Assembly (NCBI GenBank): GCA_035505375.1
Contig: DATJQV010000016.1
Span: forward strand, 1 to 64,000
Length of the DNA stretch: 64,000 nt
Source of the DNA: a bacterium
GTDB taxonomy: Bacteria > Hydrothermota > Tepidihabitantia > Tepidihabitantales > Tepidihabitantaceae
Direction of reading: 5' to 3'
The notes beneath the pieces were generated by a model, which worked only from the letters and a program-made list of their open reading frames with translations, was not told where the DNA came from and did not search any database. Position 1 is the stretch's first letter, and every line of letters begins with the position of its first letter. This document shows, one piece after another, positions 63,223 through 64,000 of the stretch. Position numbers and translations under genes: made by a program.

Positions 63223-63245
63223 AATTCGGGCCACCATCACCCCTC

Positions 63246-63265
63246 CCTCTCCCTCAAGGGAGAGG
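63246..63265 (-). terminator. CTCTCCC-type palindrome after the sigma-54 activator gene
   Basis: CCTCTCCCT-CA-AGGGAGAGG. It lies just past the stop of the minus-strand activator and may end its transcript; it is also a relative of the palindromes in hsdR and hsdM. Confidence 0.5.
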
Positions 63266-63308
63266 AATAGAAAGGAGGGGGTAAGCCGGGGACTATTCCC
63301 CGAGGATG

Positions 63309-64000
63309 TCAGTCGGGATGGCTGGTGAGGTGGTGTTTGCGGAGCAGACGATAGAAGTGCCTCTCGCTGAAGCCTGTTAGCCTGATAGCCTCAGACGTAT
63401 TCCCCTTTGCCTGTCTCAAGGCCTCAATCAGCATGGCTCTTTCAGACTCATCCGTCTTTGCGTGAACTCTGCTACGCAGACCCTCCGGCGAGTGCTCGGT
63501 AAATCCGGCTTGGCGCTGCCTGAACTCAGGCGGAAGGTCGGTGGTCTGAAGTTCATCGCCCTCGGAGATAATCACTGCCCTTTCGACCACGTGCTGAAGT
63601 TGACGGACGTTGCCGGGCCAGGGGAACGCGGCAAAGAGAGCCAAGACCTCGTCGCTCGCGCCGTGGACCGGCCGGTCGTATTCCTGAGCCGCGCGGGCGA
63701 TGAAGAACAGCGTCAGCACAGGAATGTCTTCCGGCCGCTCGCGCAAGGGCGGCACGACGAGTTGGACCGTGTTGAGCCGATAGAGCAGGTCACGTCGGAA
63801 CAGGCCCTGGCGTTCGCGAAGTTCCAGGTCAATGTTCGTCGCCGCAACAACCCGAGCTTCTATCCGCGTATCCTTCGTTCCGCCGACGCGCACGACCGTC
63901 CTGCTGTCGATGGCCCGCAGCAGCTTTGCCTGCAAGTTCACAGCCATGTCTCCGATTTCGTCAAGGAAGATAGTCCCTTTGCCGGCCAGCTCGAACTTGC
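63309..64000 (-). CDS. Sigma-54-dependent (NtrC-family) transcriptional activator, C-terminal part
   Basis: The frame enters at the right edge (the ORF continues past 64000), so only about 230 C-terminal residues are visible. They begin in the AAA+ domain with GTIFLDEIGDM (Walker B), VVAATNIDLELRERQGLFRRDLLYRLN (sensor I and Arg finger) and PLRERPEDIP, WPGNVRQL, and end in a Fis-type HTH (LIEALRQAKGNTSEAIRLTGFSERHFYRLLRKHHL). Such proteins activate sigma-54 promoters in response to a signal received by an N-terminal domain that is not in the window. Confidence 0.95.
   Translation of the reverse strand, partial: KFELAGKGTIFLDEIGDMAVNLQAKLLRAIDSRTVVRVGGTKDTRIEARVVAATNIDLELRERQGLFRRDLLYRLNTVQLVVPPLRERPEDIPVLTLFFIARAAQEYDRPVHGASDEVLALFAAFPWPGNVRQLQHVVERAVIISEGDELQTTDLPPEFRQRQAGFTEHSPEGLRSRVHAKTDESERAMLIEALRQAKGNTSEAIRLTGFSERHFYRLLRKHHLTSHPD

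Overview
The window is about 60% GC and looks like one contig of an uncultured bacterium with a two-membrane envelope. The clues are an ExbB/ExbD/TonB set next to a PorV-like outer-membrane barrel protein and a long TPR protein, plus at least five large exported proteins that end in a FlgD-Ig-like beta domain and a short basic tail (…KVTLTR, …KLIISR, …KVVVTR type). Among known groups this fits the FCB superphylum and candidate phyla such as WOR-3/Stahlbacteria, Eisenbacteria or Fermentibacteria. That placement is inference; there is no rRNA or marker gene here to settle it.

Layout. 0.5-13.7 kb is a defence island, all on the minus strand: hsdM, an ORF6N-domain gene, hsdS, a Hachiman-like nuclease/helicase pair, an AAA/DUF4143 ATPase, and an hsdR that carries an intact-looking GIY-YIG nuclease domain inside its helicase. 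14.6-22.2 kb is mostly housekeeping: aldehyde dehydrogenase, a HigBA-type toxin-antitoxin pair, adenine deaminase, hypoxanthine phosphoribosyltransferase, tRNA-Pro(CGG), Pcm, a PAS-only protein and an EamA transporter. 22.3-27.3 kb is an accessory block: a small protein coupled to a radical-SAM enzyme, an HNH/zinc-ribbon/membrane-protein operon, and a pair of overlapping paralogous small genes. 27.4-40.3 kb holds comEC, an eight-gene envelope operon (exported protein, PorV-like, TPR, ExbB, two ExbD, TonB, FlgD/OmpA-like) and fabH. 40.3-46.1 kb holds a DUF2723 membrane protein and livHMGF, a branched-chain amino-acid ABC importer without its binding protein. 46.5-64 kb holds exported proteins, an adenosine-specific-kinase family gene, MntA-HepT and MazF-type toxin-antitoxin pairs, an HUH-less relative of REP-associated transposases, and the end of a sigma-54 activator.

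The most unusual property is the non-coding DNA. Nearly every intergenic space is built of degenerate tracts with a period of 7 nt, while their unit sequence differs from site to site. Four other tracts have a strict 12-nt period over 19-27 units, again with different units. Period-7 tracts and palindromic elements also lie in frame inside hsdR, hsdM, livF, the DUF2723 gene, the EamA gene and the signal-peptide regions of the PorV-like and TPR genes. A second window-wide pattern is the promoters: TTGACN, usually a 16-bp spacer, TANNNT, and in eight cases a start codon only 5-8 nt further on, which predicts leaderless mRNAs.
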